This document shows positions 48,509 through 61,366 of a stretch of DNA of 64,000 bases, one piece after another. The position numbers and the translations under genes were made by a program. Below the pieces are notes generated by a model. The model did no database searches and was not told where the DNA came from. It worked only from the letters and a program-made list of their open reading frames with translations. The stretch is taken from positions 623,001-687,000 of the forward strand of contig BSDZ01000027.1 in the NCBI GenBank assembly GCA_030268105.1, read 5' to 3'. Within the stretch, counting starts at the first letter, position 1, and every line of letters starts with the position of its first letter. The DNA comes from Volvox africanus. Its lineage: Eukaryota > Chlorophyta > Chlorophyceae > Chlamydomonadales > Volvocaceae.

Positions 48509-50524
48509 TCAAAAGAAGGGAGAAAGGGAGAGAGGGAGGAAGATGTGATGGGCTGAAAGGAAGGGAAGGGATTAGGGACAGGAAAAGTAAAACACTCCTC
48601 ACAGGCACTGGAATAGAATATTCTCGCAGGTCTCTTGAATAAGGAGGGAACAGGCTCTTCACGGAGACTGAGGAGATATGATAAAAACATGGTGAAAAGA
48701 GAGAAAGGGGAAGTTGGTACACGCAGGGCTATGTGGTGGCCCTAATCCTAACATGGGCTGGGTGTTAAGATTTAGGGACAGGGGCCTGGCAACAACATAC
48801 GTACAATAATGGAATCTGATATAAAATATCCATGTTGTTTTTATTACTGCATTTAGTGGGCAGCTGGTGCGGTGCATGGAATTAATGATTAGGAAGTGGT
48901 TTTTTTCAGAATCGGTCTACCCCAACGGCAATGTGACTTACGAACGCCAAGACTGGTGCAGCATTTGTGTAATTGGAATAACCATGTTGTGGAGAAAATA
49001 GATAATGTGTGAGAACGTCAGTCCTTTAGAGACGCTGCCCATCAAGCAGCAAGGAACATCGAAGGCGCTGGAAGGAACGCACCATTCTTTCTATATAGGA
49101 CGAAAAACTGTTGAACATTACGGAAGCTGAATAAGAAGTCCAGCAGGGCCTCCCAAGAGGACGCAAGTGCTCCCATAGTTCTTGATAGGCCACCAACAAC
49201 GGTGTCAACGCCTTTGGAAAAAAAATCGTCAGCAATGTTGAGTATGTACGAGCAATTTTTTCCGAATGTAGGTCATACAGGAAGGACTAATGGACTTGGT
49301 GCGCAGGAGCCGAACATTAATATTCTCTGTCAGTGGCACGCTGGTCCAAGATAAACAAGTCCTCACTAGACTAATCACATAATTTTGTGATCAAGTACAA
49401 TGACAGAGTCGGTTCTGTGGCGTCGCAGCTTCCGATGAGTTAGTATGGCGTACATGGCGTAAATGTATGCCGTACAGAAGCAGTCGCCCAGGCCAGGCCA
49501 GGCTAGCCAAGTTGTCTTAGCGCATCTACTGTGTGGCTATTAGGTATCCCTGAACGTGATAGTCCATGCAAGATCAATTTGGCACTGTTTATGCATGGCA
49601 ATGGAGCTATAGAGACTGGTAAACCTGCAAATGCAACGCTCAAATCGCAAGCTTTGAAACACATGATTCAAATTTCAAGTAAAGGCCATGGGTAATCACG
49701 ATCACTGGGCATGGTGGAGGCTTGTGAGCATTCGACCCCAAAATGTAACGGTCAGGATCGTTCCCCGGAAAATGCTGTGACACTAAACTTTAAGTATAGT
49801 TTCCGTGAAATATCACACACGTTTAGTCTAGCCGAGAAGCAGACTAGATGGAAGTGGGTAGGGGCTACCACTTACACCGTTAGTCGTCAAGCGAACTACG
49901 CATAAACCGCAACCAACTATATCTTAAGCATAAAAGTTGAAGAAATAAGATAAATTAAAAAACGTTTCAGTTCTACTTCTGGCTGTAGAAACATTGTCCG
50001 CAGTCGCTTTTCAATATCTGTGAGCAGTATATAATGAGTTGTATGCGTATATTATCTCCAAAGAGGCTGGCGTCTATTGTTTCCCCTAGGCAGTAGGTTT
50101 CGGAGCGGTTTTTATGCCCCTTGCGATGACGCAATATTTGCGTTCATCCATACGATGCAGGCCAAAGTCATTTTTAGACGCATGCTGTCTTCTACTTAAC
50201 ACAAAGTCATCATCACTTCAAATCCTCCAACCGACCTGAGGCTTGCAGCTTGTAAAAAGATGCAACTTAACGCTTTGCGCATGTCTGTAATGCAACGCCC
50301 ATCTTGTGCAACAGGCCAGGATCGCGTCTCTTACGGGCGCCCTTTTGTACAGCGACGATGGTTGGCCCGCGCTGAGCCTGAAGGCAAGCCAGGTGCGCGG
50401 ATAGGCATATGATAAAACAATCTATATCTCACAAAGAGCTACATGTATACCACCCGTTTAACTAGGGTTCCACTTGACTCGTGCGCATGCCCGCCACCCG
50501 CCACATCATCCTCTCCGTTGCTCT
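48509..50524. other. 2-kb intergenic region with one candidate exon
   Basis: Lies between the ABCA start and the plus-strand gene. Apart from the candidate minus exon at 49042-49211, I see no coding structure. The frame at 49711-49905 (+) has no motif. The two start codons diverge, so this stretch should contain both promoters, but no TATA-like element stands out. Confidence 0.45.
49042..49211 (-). CDS. Candidate 3' exon of an unknown small gene
   Basis: After a T-rich tract and AAAG acceptor at 49212-49215, a frame reads VDTVVGGLSRTMGALASSW, then ALLDFLFSFRNVQQFF, to a stop at 49042-49044. Its amphipathic pattern is more protein-like than the shadow frame that starts at an ATG on the same strand (49026-49235). 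No upstream exon was found and no family is recognised. Confidence 0.25.
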
Positions 50525-50525
50525 T

Positions 50526-51841
50526 CATCAGGGAGCAGCTTCGAGTCCCAGTTTTCAAAAGAGCTTCAGCGAAGGGGGCTTTCATCTGTAGATGAGGAGG
50601 GCGGTTCCCGAGCTGAAACCTCGTCTTCCGGTTCCACGGGTAAGTAATATTGTGGAAGGCCAATCAGTACCTGTACCTGACTGCAGCCCCCTCCTCCTCC
50701 TCCTCCTCCTCTTGCCCTCTGCGGTAAGTGCGTGTTAGCCCTCTCCGTGAGCCTACTGGGCGTACTTTGTGCCTGAGTCTTCCTACATCCCATGTCCATT
50801 ACTCGTCCTCTTTTACTCGTTTTTTCCTCCTCATAATAAACGTGGCTTGTTTCCCCTTCTGCGCTGTCTTTTCCCCCTTCCATTTTGAACGCTTCTATGA
50901 CCAACTCTAAAACCTAAACCCAAAACACAATCCCCACACTCGACAAGCTATGCTGCCTTTCCGCCCTGGCCCCTCCGGGGCCCCAATACATCTGGTGGAC
51001 TCATCGCGCATCACCCATACCGCACCGCAGGCCCATTCAGCGGCAGCAGCACGCCCAATGGCACCAACCCCTTCGCTTCTAGTAGCAGCAACAGCGGCCC
51101 GCTCGGCGGCGGCAGCAACAGCACCCGCACTCGGACTCGGTCAGCGCCGCCGCCAATGGCTGCAAGCGCGGAGGATGACCAGCGACAAAAGTCAATGGAC
51201 ATGGTCAACGAGGGTCTCGAGGTAAGGCCATACAGCCATGGGCGTAGGGGAAACCGTGGGCCATGCGGGCTACCAGGAAAAGGAATATGTGGCGATGTCG
51301 GACAGTAACAATATTCCGGCTTGAACTAATGCACATCAATATCGGCTTTTCTTCGGCATTCCTGACTCCCTCTTAATATGGCGATGACATATGACACGCT
51401 GATGTGCCCTATGTTCTGTGCAACCAAATCCAACTTAACTATATTTGAAACATTTTTTGTTTGTTGTACCTGTTTGGTTAGCTTACCACCAAAATACTTA
51501 ACCTGCTCCAATACTCGGTGCCATTTTTCTTTTCCCAGTTAAATCTTAACCCCCAACCCCCAACGGTATTCGGGCTTCTCCCACAGGGGCTTCTCCCTCG
51601 TGCAAAGTTGCTCCTCCAGCTGGGTGGCTCAGTCTTCCTGGGCTTCCTGCCCTTCATGTTGGTGTTCTCACTTTTATTTTCGGGAGTGTACGGCGTCTTT
51701 GGGACGAGCTTTCTCCATGGCGGGCGCGAGATGACGAGTCCGCCCACCTACCTCGACCCAGATCGCCTCCTGAGCGAGCCCACTGTGGATCCGTACGTGC
51801 CCTTCAACAGCAGCCCGTACAGCAGCCCGGACTTGCGCTGA
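50526..51841 (+). CDS. Single-pass membrane protein, probably plastid, 5' end uncertain
   Basis: The only plus-strand gene right of 4 kb. Exons: about 50526-50639, 51031-51221, 51587-51841. The first donor is a strong G|GTAAGT and joins in phase 1 to SGSTGPFSGSSTPNG, giving one continuous Ser/Gly/Asn-rich region. The acidic block SAEDDQRQKSMDMVNEGLE leads across a phase 0 join to GLLPRAKLLLQLGG and a hydrophobic segment (FLGFLPFMLVFSLLFSGVY). The tail TYLDPDRLLSEPTVDPYVPF is short and hydrophilic. The pattern NEGL..L.PR then membrane helix resembles conserved green-lineage plastid proteins; this comparison is from memory and moderate. The start codon was not found: a TAA lies in frame near 50459, so an upstream exon is likely. 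Confidence 0.65.
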
Positions 51842-54152
51842 GCAGATATGATCATTGAGGTTGTTGTAAACCATAAACGCGAGGATAGGGTGGGATGGGG
51901 ATAGATTCCTGAGGTGAGGTGAGGAGAGGCCTTCAAGGGTGTGCGTGTGTACCGCCACGACGACGTCGTCATGATACTGGGAGAGAAAACACACACGGAT
52001 TTGATGCATGGTCGTGTGAAACCCATGGCCCATGGCCAGGAGAGCGATTTATAAGCAAAATTTGTTGTCATTGTGTACGTGTTGGTGCGCCTCATCCATG
52101 TTCCTATCCATGTTGCAGTTTGATGTGGGCTGGGTTGGGCTGCTGAGAGAGAGATGGGGGGGGAGGTTAGGGTTCAGAGATCGATACTTGAGAGATCGAA
52201 AAAGGTACCATATCCGATGTGTGTTTTGAAGCGAGCAGGAGGAAAAAGGAGGAAAAAGGGGCGTGGAAATATTTTGTTTGCCTTGGTTAAAGGATGCTGG
52301 GCAGGCATGTGTATGTTGTGCGGGTCAACGTGTACGGAAAGTTTCTTAGCCCGGTTTGCTACAGCAGCCATACATGACGTGACAGGTTTGTGGACCCTAG
52401 GTGAGGTGTCGAGAGAGGGCCGTTGCACGCCTGCCAAGCCCATGCAGCACCAGACGAGATATATACGAGACGAGACCGATAAGTAAGACGCTGACGGAGA
52501 AGAGACCGTCGAAAGAAATAATGCGCGCTGCCGGTGTTGAGGCGATGAGGAAGATTCTTGCCGATCCCAGACGATGTAAGACGACATTTAGTCCTTTACT
52601 TGATTTGATTTGCGTTTTGACTGGTTGACCGGTAGGAAGTGGAGGAAGGGAAGGGTTCGAGGGAAAGAGAGGTTGATGCTGTACGGCGGTGTATGTGGCC
52701 ATACATGATCTAATTTGTGGAAATTCGGTACAGATTATGAGTTATGTAAGTTCCGTCCGCTAGGTTACATTTTAGTCGAGGGATCGACGCGTGCGTAACG
52801 CAGATATCATGTTTGGTAGAATTCAATGTACCACACTTGAGAGGGCATTCCTACCCTGTCCTATACACACCTGACCTCGCTTGACCTGGACAAGCGAGGT
52901 TCGGAGGCCTCCTGGCCCGCAAGCGATATCTGCGACAGGAGGTCTCAACAGACAGCCTCTCTATTTCATTGATTGTTAGGTATGTGTCGTTGCCATGAGC
53001 CTCAATGGAATATCGAAATGTCCACTCCCAGCTGCCCCACGAAGACGTGACACGGGATTTCCAAGCTTACCACGGATTGTCAAGGGACGCGGCTGAGGAT
53101 GGCACCGCCAGACTCAAGAAGGGGACTGTTCCATACATATATCGTACATGACATGCCGCTGCAGTATAAATCCAAACGTTCGTTCGAATTTTCTGATTCA
53201 AGGAGCGGTGCGTTTTGTGCGCCAGAATCAGAAACATCGTCAGGATGAGAAATACCGATGGCCGCATTGACGCTAATCATCACCAAGGTCACTTTCATGG
53301 TCAACAACTGGTCGACAGGTAAAGTACTGGTCAACTAAAACATTTTAATTGACCATGATGTCAGCTCTCCGAAGATGGAGGCGAATAAAAGGACATTTTA
53401 ACTTCTTGGTTAAAATGATGCCATGCGATCACTAAACGCGGGAAATAGGGAAATGCCCTACGCTATAACTTCATCATGGATGGCGACAATTTCAACGCCC
53501 AAGGGCTCCTTCACCCTAGCAGAAGACGCAACCCTCTTCTCACCTCCTCACGTGCTGCCGCGGAAGTCAGTCGGGCGGGGGTCGTCATCCACCTTTACCT
53601 TCCACTTCAATCCAAGGTGGTTGAACTCACGCACATACACGCATACACACATACTGGCGACAAGGAGATCCACTCTCATCATTCCCGTTCATTTTTCACG
53701 CGTGCGGGCGCGCACACAGAAACATACATACATACATACACAAACCCATACACACACACGCGCGCGCGTTAAGTGCCAAAAGGCGCAAGTACTTGCACCG
53801 CCTTTGACGATGCGTTTAGAACGCCTAAGAGGGCCTAAGAAGGTGGAGCATGAGACGCGCGCGCGTGTGTTCAACACGCACCCCAGCTAGCGCGGCATGG
53901 AAGGAAACATGCGCCCGCCCGCCCACGTGGGCTATATCCTGACCCGTGGAATTCGGGAGGCCTTGGAGCTCTCACACGGACTGACGACCTTGGGGGACGA
54001 AACCGATCCTGACTTGTGCTGTTGGGGGAGGAGGGAAGTGCATTCAGACGATAAGGGGCCGAGTCAAACTTTTAAGGAAATCGCGCTCGGTTGTGAAGCG
54101 TGAATGTATGCGGTGAACGAGGAATAGGTGTGAGAACAGAAATAGCCGCTGC
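51842..54152. other. 2.3-kb intergenic region
   Basis: No supportable gene. A minus frame at 53080-53334 begins with MKVTLVMISVNAAIG, like a secretion signal, but lacks any other support. CA/GCGC-rich tracts lie near 53640-53770. Elsewhere mixed composition. Confidence 0.45.
51865..51869 (+). terminator. TGTAA polyadenylation signal
   Basis: TGTAA is the usual poly(A) signal in volvocine algae. This one lies 24 nt after the stop of the membrane protein ending at 51841. Confidence 0.5.
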
Positions 54153-57100
54153 TTAGCTGAACAGGTAATACTTTTTCCGAAGGTTCGGTTCCCAACATGA
54201 ATTGCATTTTATTTTCCCTTTGTCTCGACTGTCGTAAGCTAGCTCTTTTTGTCGTACCGTAGGAGTCTTGACAGATTTCGACATTTGTTGAGGTGGTTGG
54301 TGGTGCTGGGGGAGTTGCAGAGGCGGGGGCTGCAGCGCCTGCTTAGAACGGGAAGAGGCAGTACTCTTGGGCGTGTCGCACTTGGTTGCACGAACGTCAT
54401 CGGCACCGTCATCGTCAACACCGGTGAGCGAGATTGCCGAGAAGTTGAGTTTCGCAGGCTTTGCGCCAGCGTACGTCGCAGCAGCCTTTGTTGGCGTCGG
54501 CCTGTACAGAGGTCCACGGGTGTGTGTGTGGCTCTTAGCAGTTGTTTCAGGGTAGTGACGGCATTCCTCAGACAACAGCAGTGCACTAACCACAGACCTA
54601 ATGGGGGAACTTAGCACTGCCTGCTCCTCCCTACTGTATGTGAAAGATAGAGGAAGGGCGTCCCTTCCTCATCCATTAACCCAAATCGATTTAAGCATGC
54701 GTGTGAAATGAAGATGAGGGCAGGCAGTCAGACAGCAATTTAATGGTGGTGCGTGCCGTACTTACTTGCTGGTGACGTCGGACGAGTCGCCAAGATACCG
54801 TCGGAAGAGCTCCTGTGCCGTATTCTTGACACAACTTGCCGTCGATGCGGTCGCTGCAGTGGCGTCGTCAATGTCGTCTGCCAGACTGAACTTGCTGCCC
54901 ACTGGCGACGGGGACACCACCATCATGGCGGTGGTCGGCGACAAGCAGGAGGCTGCGGCAATGGCTGTTGCCGCGCTGTGGACACCTGGCGGCGTCGAAT
55001 GACCCAGCGACATCATTGACTGACTCCCGCCACTGCGGCCCGCACCAGCGCCGGTGGCAGCAGCGCCACTGCCGCTGAACGACAAGCTAAGCCGATTAGG
55101 GTTTTGACTGGTGCTTTCGGAACCACCGCCAGAGGAGAAATGCTGCTGCTGGTGCTGCTGGTGTGCGATTGAACGCAATGTCCCAGATACAAAATCGTTG
55201 CTGCGTATCACTTTCGATGTGGTCCCTGCTCCATTGCTACGGAAGATTCCATTATCCCGCGCACTCGCTGGCGGCGCAAGTGACATGCGCCGAACTGCAT
55301 CAGCGACGGAGCGTGGTGTTGTTGAGCCGCCTCCACCGCCGCCGCCGCTGCTGCTGTTGCCGCCGCCTCCACCACCACTACTGCCAGCGGCGCTGCCGCC
55401 ACCACCGGTGGAGGATGTCGGACGTGGGGCTGCACTGCCACCTGCGCCAGCCATTGATGACGACCGTGTCGAGGATCCCGAAGTGCCGGCAGCAGAGCGG
55501 CCGCCAGCCGCCGGCGGTTTACCACTGGCAGCAGCACCCCCACCTCCACCACCGCCGCTGGTACTGGCGGAAGAGTGGAGGGCGGATTTTGGTTTCGGAG
55601 CTTTCTCCAGAGCCAACTGCTCCAGTTCCGCCTCAACCGCACGTAGCTGAGTTTCCTAGAATCCAGGAGGGTGGAAGGGAAAAGGGAGGGGAGCCGGCGG
55701 CAGAGAGAAATCGTGTGAAGACAAAATATCAGGTGGTGCTGCAAATGGCGGACCTTGGAAGCGCCGATATCTTTATAGTATCCAAGATAGCGGACAAGGC
55801 AGCAGGCCCTTGTCAAATTCACCCCACTTCTGACACGGGCGGTGTCCAGGCTGTGCGTGACAACGATGAACTGAATACTATAGTGCTAGAGTTCATACCC
55901 CCTTCCGTACTCCCATACAAACCTGCAAAACCTGTTCGTCGTACAGGAAGGGCCCTCCCTCCTCGATCTCCCAGTCCGCCAGTGCCGCCAGCAGTGACTC
56001 CATCATAGGACCCAATCGCTCCCGTAGCTTGGAGGCCTTGATGGCGCGCTGCATGTTACGAGACGCGTCACGTCCCTGCGGTGATGTCATCGGGGTCCCA
56101 TTTAGCGGACGAACGAGGAATGGCACAACGACGTCTTCGGCGGTGACCGCAACATGGGCATTGGAAAGGACTTCTGCCAACGGCTGCATCGGGCCACATC
56201 ACCAGTGACTTCTGCGATGTGACACACATATACGCACACACATCACACGGATCTTGTATCATCATGAGCAAGTCAAATGTTCAGGTCATATTACTGGCGA
56301 GCTAATTTGTTTCCATCGGTACTACATAACTTCAGTGGTCAAGGCCACAGCATGTAGGCCACACCGGCTAGGCATTCTGTATAGCTGTCTATACCTTGTA
56401 GCGGTTCTCGTTCTGGTTGTAGGAGCGCAGCCAGGCGCTATCCGCCTGAGCTGCCAGCAGCTCCTGAGCCTGGACCAAGATGGGTGCACGCTTGGCCGCC
56501 AGCGCCTGAACCTCCGCCACCAGACGGACCAGCTTGGACAGGACGTGGGTCATCTGCCCGGCGGACAGGAGTGGACAGGAGCGGAGCGGGGCTTTGTAAT
56601 AGGACAGTACATAATGAGAAGGGGGCGCCCAAGCAGCCGCGAGCAGCAGGGAGCAGAGGAGGGGTGCAACCGTGGAATGCATGCAGTTGTGGTGTAGAAG
56701 GGCAGAGGGTGCGCTCTAGGCTGTAACATGGAGGAGGGCATGGGGAGCTATAGGGTTATCTGCGCTGTGAGGGTGAGGGGTGACAGGTGAGGGGGGCTTG
56801 GCGATGCCCGATATGAACAGGAACTCGTGCACAGGAACTCACGAGCAAGTAATGGGGCGAAGGCGCGCATCCTAAATAATCCTCTTATGAGTGATGGAGG
56901 TGGAGCTCATGATGATGATCATGGCAAGGATGAAGACGCAGTAACAGTCCGCCCGAAGGCCCTTACCCAAAGTGGAAGGCTGGCAGGACTTATAGCATTA
57001 AGCCGGGGAGACAACGGGACGACACAACCTGACCCGGCAAATCCAACGGGTCTGATTTCTAGAAGCCGTAGTGTTGCTTCTTCTTCTTCTTGATGTCATT

Positions 57101-60100
57101 TCCCCCTGGACTGGACTCTGCTTAAAATGTGAGCATACATCTACAACGACCTGTATTTCTGCTTCGGCGAAATTCATTTCTTTTGATGAAGCGGGAGGTG
57201 GGCCTGTCGTGTCAGTCGTACATGCCATGTAATGCCGCACACCTGGCCTGGCTTGTCCAGCTCCGCCAGCAGCGGCCCCGTGTGCGGCGGGCTGATCCGG
57301 GTGGAGATGCACAGCTGCTCTAACTCTCGGGCCTTGGCGAGGGCCAGGTCTCGCATGGCCTGAGGAAGGGAGAAGCGGTGTTTGAGGGAGGGGAGTGGAG
57401 ACATGAGAGATCCAGATGGTGGTGAGATGTATCCGGACAAATGAAATACCGCGGGTTGAAACCCCACCTGGGAGAGGGGAAGAGAAAGAGAAAGACACAC
57501 ACATACACACAGAGGCACACGCAGAGAAAGGGAGAGAAATCCGTATCCCGGGCAGCTCTCTAGACAGCAAAGCCACACGTCAAAGCCACACGTGACACGG
57601 GGCCCCATCTCGTCCCCAACTTCACCCCGCTGAGTACCCTTTAGCTTCTTGCCACCTCCCTGGGCTGACCTCATGACAACGTCGGTACATCACCCACCAC
57701 AACACTCGCCGCCACCCGCTCCACCGACCCCTTCTTCTAGCACGCGTGGCTGGGTTGTTTTCAAGAGAAAGCGGTATTATTATAAATTTAATTAACAAAC
57801 TAGGAACCAATACTTTGTTCGTTGATTTTTGACCGTCGTGGGTTGAATCCTACCTGAGCCTTGCAGCCCTCCAACCGATTTACTTCCGAAAGGCACTGCA
57901 GGCGGGGAGAAGGCAGGAGCGAGGTGTTGGAACGCAAGGGAGAGCGGGAGAACGGCAAGGGAGGGGTGGTCACGGGGTTGGTGGTGGTGATGGGGATTGC
58001 GGGTCGAAAATGGCAATGAAAGCGCTCAGTGTACACCAGCTGCTGCAGCCCTCGCCAAGAGTGAAGACTGCATTACGTTTAATGACACACCAGAGCGGGC
58101 CTCTCCGCATTACCGGTACCCGCCCGGCCGTCTCCCACCGGCTCGAATAGGTTTTAGGGTTTCGGCCTCAAGTGAGTAAAACCCAAGACCTGATTGATCT
58201 TCCTTTCCATCTTTCGGCACATCCTTTCTCAGCAATCAATCACTGACAGCATTGCTGGCAATGTTAGATACGAGTAGTAAACCATAAGCTAGACACACAC
58301 ACATACACACACTGCACACGGTCGTCAAACAAACCACAGATCACACCCTCCCAACATCAGTGGGGTGGGAGGTGACATGGGACGGGGTGGGGCGGGATGG
58401 GACCAACTGGGCCAGCGCATCAGCCTTCAGCGCTCGCTATCCCCACCTTGTCCAGCGTGCGCTTGTGGAGGCGCTGCGGGCGGTCCGGACTGAGCATCTT
58501 GGCCACCATGCTGCGCTCCGGAGCGTCCTCGGGGATGCTCAGGGCGTCCCACAGACTCCCCAGCATCTCCAGCACATCCCGGGACTGCGCCTCACGGTCC
58601 GACTGGCAGGGAAGGAAGAAGGGAGGGCGGGAGATGGGGACTGCTTTTCCACCACACGACCTGCCGCATGGGTGAATGGTAGACACGTTGCCATGCGTGT
58701 GGGGGTTCACAACTACAGGGGTTGCTCCTTCCAGTATGCGCAACCCTACCAACCATCACATTACAACTTTCATGCTAATTATCGTTATCATCTTGCGCTC
58801 TTGGAAGCCACGTTGCCTCATAGGCCGCATTGACCACCCGGGTTCGAATTGCACCGCTTCTGAGGCCCCACAATACCCTATCACCAATGACCCGCTTCTT
58901 CCCAAAGTCCTGATCTCCTCTTATGCACACCTCACACCCTAGGACGTGTGTGTGTTTTGCTCCCTACAGCCCTCCTCTCACCTTGAGACGCTGCATGTCC
59001 GTAATCTTGAACGCCAGCTTTTCAAACATGACATCGCTGAGGTCCAGATCGCCTCCCGCCGTGACTTTTGAGGGACTGCCCACGAGCTTGTATACGCAGC
59101 CCAGGACTTCAGCGGACTCTTTCTCCGCGCTGCGGTTCATAGGGGATGCACAGACGTGATGACAGATGTGACGACAGACGTGACGACACATCTGAGCGAC
59201 TGACCGCCACTTGGTTACTTCAGACGTAAGCGGTGCGACGTCATTGGACCTTTCAGCTTCCAAAACCCCGACTGACTTCCCCTTCCCTCCTACGCCTTCT
59301 CCTCTAGATACACACGCTGAGCTGGATTCCTGAAATCGGACTCCTCTCCTCTTTTCCTCCGCTTCCTTATCGTCCTCTTTCTCTCTATATATCTTCTTCT
59401 TTCCCAATCGCTATCTCCCAATCGCTCACCTCAACGAGCTAAGCGCGGGGTGCACCTCTGCTGCGGCCGCCGCGCAGTCCTCCCCCAACTCCCTGCAGAT
59501 GGCCCGCAGCTTGTCCAGCTGCTCCTCCGCCCGAACGACTCGCCGGGTCTGCCAGGTCAAGAGGTCAGGCCAGTGGGGCAACGACGTGGCGGGGTTTGGT
59601 AACGGCCGTTAACGGCACCAACCATCAAACGTCAGTCTCTTCATCAACACCGTCCGCCCACGCCGGCCCATCCCTACCACCTCCCAACCCGCCTGTTTAT
59701 ATATCCCTTCTTAAATCCGACGCCGTCGTCCTTCCCCCCATGCCATTCCTTTGAACTAAGCCACATCTCCCTCCCTGTCTGCCTGCCTCCCGCGCCCTGA
59801 CCTTCTCCTCTATGAGCTTGCCGTTTTCCATCTGCAAATACTCCAGCGCCCCCGTGGTGATGTCAGCGTCCTCCACGGGCTTGTGCCGAAGCCCCAGTTG
59901 CCGCTTGAGCGACACATGCACCTCCTGTGCGCAGGCCGCAACGTAAAGAGAGTAAGGCACCGAGTCCAAGTTACGAAGCCACAGAACGAGGGCAAGGCAT
60001 GCATAGAACTACTAACCGTAAACACATCGCCCTCAATGTGGGCTCTCGTCCCCGTTTCATGCCCTCCCTTTACTCCCGATAATGGCTGCCGTTCTTGGTG

Positions 60101-60803
60101 CAACGCACCATGAGGGCCTCATAGGCCTGTACTCGGGAGGCCCTCTTAACGCGCCAGAACTGAAGCGTCCCCTTAAGGATGTCGAGGGTTTTAAGGAGCG
60201 TCGCCTCGCCCTGGCAGCAGGTGAACATGTCGCCGCGAAGTCGATGCTAAGTAAATTGGAGCCACGGACGGGCCAAAGCTCGCGAAAGGTGGTACTGATG
60301 GTGGCAACGACGGAAGTTATTGTGCTGCTATCCTTTCTCTACCCTGCATACCTCGCCAGAACCACCGTTGCCGAATTCCGCTTCCATGGACTGTGAGTCG
60401 ACCCCATCATCAAGTTCCGACTTAATGGTTGCTATTTCCGAGGAATGCTGCTGGATTAGGGCCTGCATAACAATGGTTGCCAGGCAGCTGAGGACTGCTC
60501 ACTCTCGACAGCTCCAGTCCAAAGCTGGTCCTCGCGCCAGGAAAAGAATGGTGCAACGGCAACAGTTGACCACACCTTTATCGAATGCTTCTCAACTTCT
60601 GCCCTCTCGACGGCTTGGGTCCACGCTGCGAGTGCCTGTTCCGCGGCAGCTAGAACTTGGGAACAGCATTCATCGGGATCATTCCCCACTTGTCTCCAAA
60701 TTGATCTTAATTTCCCTATGCAAACTCGAAAATGCGAGGAATAGGCCTCCAGGTGCGCCTCAGCTGCCTGATTGGCGTCCTCGCTTGCATTTTGAGCCAC
60801 CAT
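54153..60803 (-). CDS. MAP65/PRC1/Ase1 microtubule-bundling protein
   Basis: Crosslinks antiparallel microtubules in spindle midzones or cortical arrays by family. Exons: 60576-60803, 60352-60462, 60109-60210, 59802-59924, 59430-59548, 58982-59129, 58447-58602, 57854-57895, 57243-57359, 56395-56553, 55923-56075, 54766-55655, 54153-54501; 2697 nt, 898 residues. Family signs in order: IGKLRSIWRQVG near the N-terminus, LRAICRELGED, LEMLGSLWDAL, VNRLEGCKAQ followed by ARELEQLCIST, then the microtubule-binding stretch WLRSYNQNENRYK, RAIKASKLRERLGPM and WEIEEGGPFLYDE. Residues after about 486 are Ser/Gly/Ala/Pro-rich and likely disordered, with a last block KPAKLNFSAISLTGVDDD. A small exon near 57151-57203 (MNFAEAEIQ) would fit the family alignment but its phase does not match, so it is left out. 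Confidence 0.9.
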
Positions 60804-61366
60804 AGTTAACCCAAGTAAAATACAATCCTGGCATACGAATGGTTAAGTCAGGTTGTATGGTCGCGAACGGTAATAGGCGCTGCGATGGAAGTGCATCGTT
60901 GGCGTCAAAGTTTGACTCATGGATCCCGGTATTCTCGTTTCTTGTCGGTAAAAGGCTAGAGCAAATATAACAGGCAAGCATGGCTGTAGTAAGGAATACC
61001 TTTGAAGTTATGCATAATTTACACCGTCAATAGCAGCACTGCTGGGGACTCTCGTCCATGTCTCATCTGTCAGTTGTCACCGACTGCTCACAGGGCGCTA
61101 TTCCTGCTCTACTTCAGCACCCGCTCCTCGAACTGACCCCGCTACAGTCGCCGATACCGTAATCGATGGCGGTTCAAGTTAAAAATGTCGGACACCTTAT
61201 TCCAATACTCTAATCCAGTCCCGACCTTGATAAAAATCGCCTGCCAGCCTAACGACATCGCCGCGGGTGCATGTCCACGACACATGATCCCCTGCAATCC
61301 ATGTAGTCCCCTTTCTTTCTACACTCCTCATTCGCCTCGCTTCTGGAACTCCGCCTCTCCCTCTTC
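60804..61366. other. Short intergenic region between cyclin and MAP65
   Basis: Contains the MAP65 upstream region and the cyclin 3' UTR, both read on the minus strand. A TGTAA word at 61019-61023 (minus) is a plausible cyclin polyadenylation signal. Nothing else stands out. Confidence 0.5.
61019..61023 (-). terminator. Candidate TGTAA polyadenylation signal for the cyclin
   Basis: TGTAA on the minus strand, about 345 nt downstream of the cyclin stop codon and before the MAP65 start region. Confidence 0.35.

Noticed and set aside
48497..49087. 14-bp identity (GGAACGCACCATTC) at the ABCA start and at 49074-49087
   Set aside because: Matches of this length between two sites are expected by chance in 64 kb.
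50950..51030. ATG at 50950 as start of the plus-strand membrane protein
   Set aside because: Its frame differs from the coding frame, and an upstream exon with a strong donor joins in phase.
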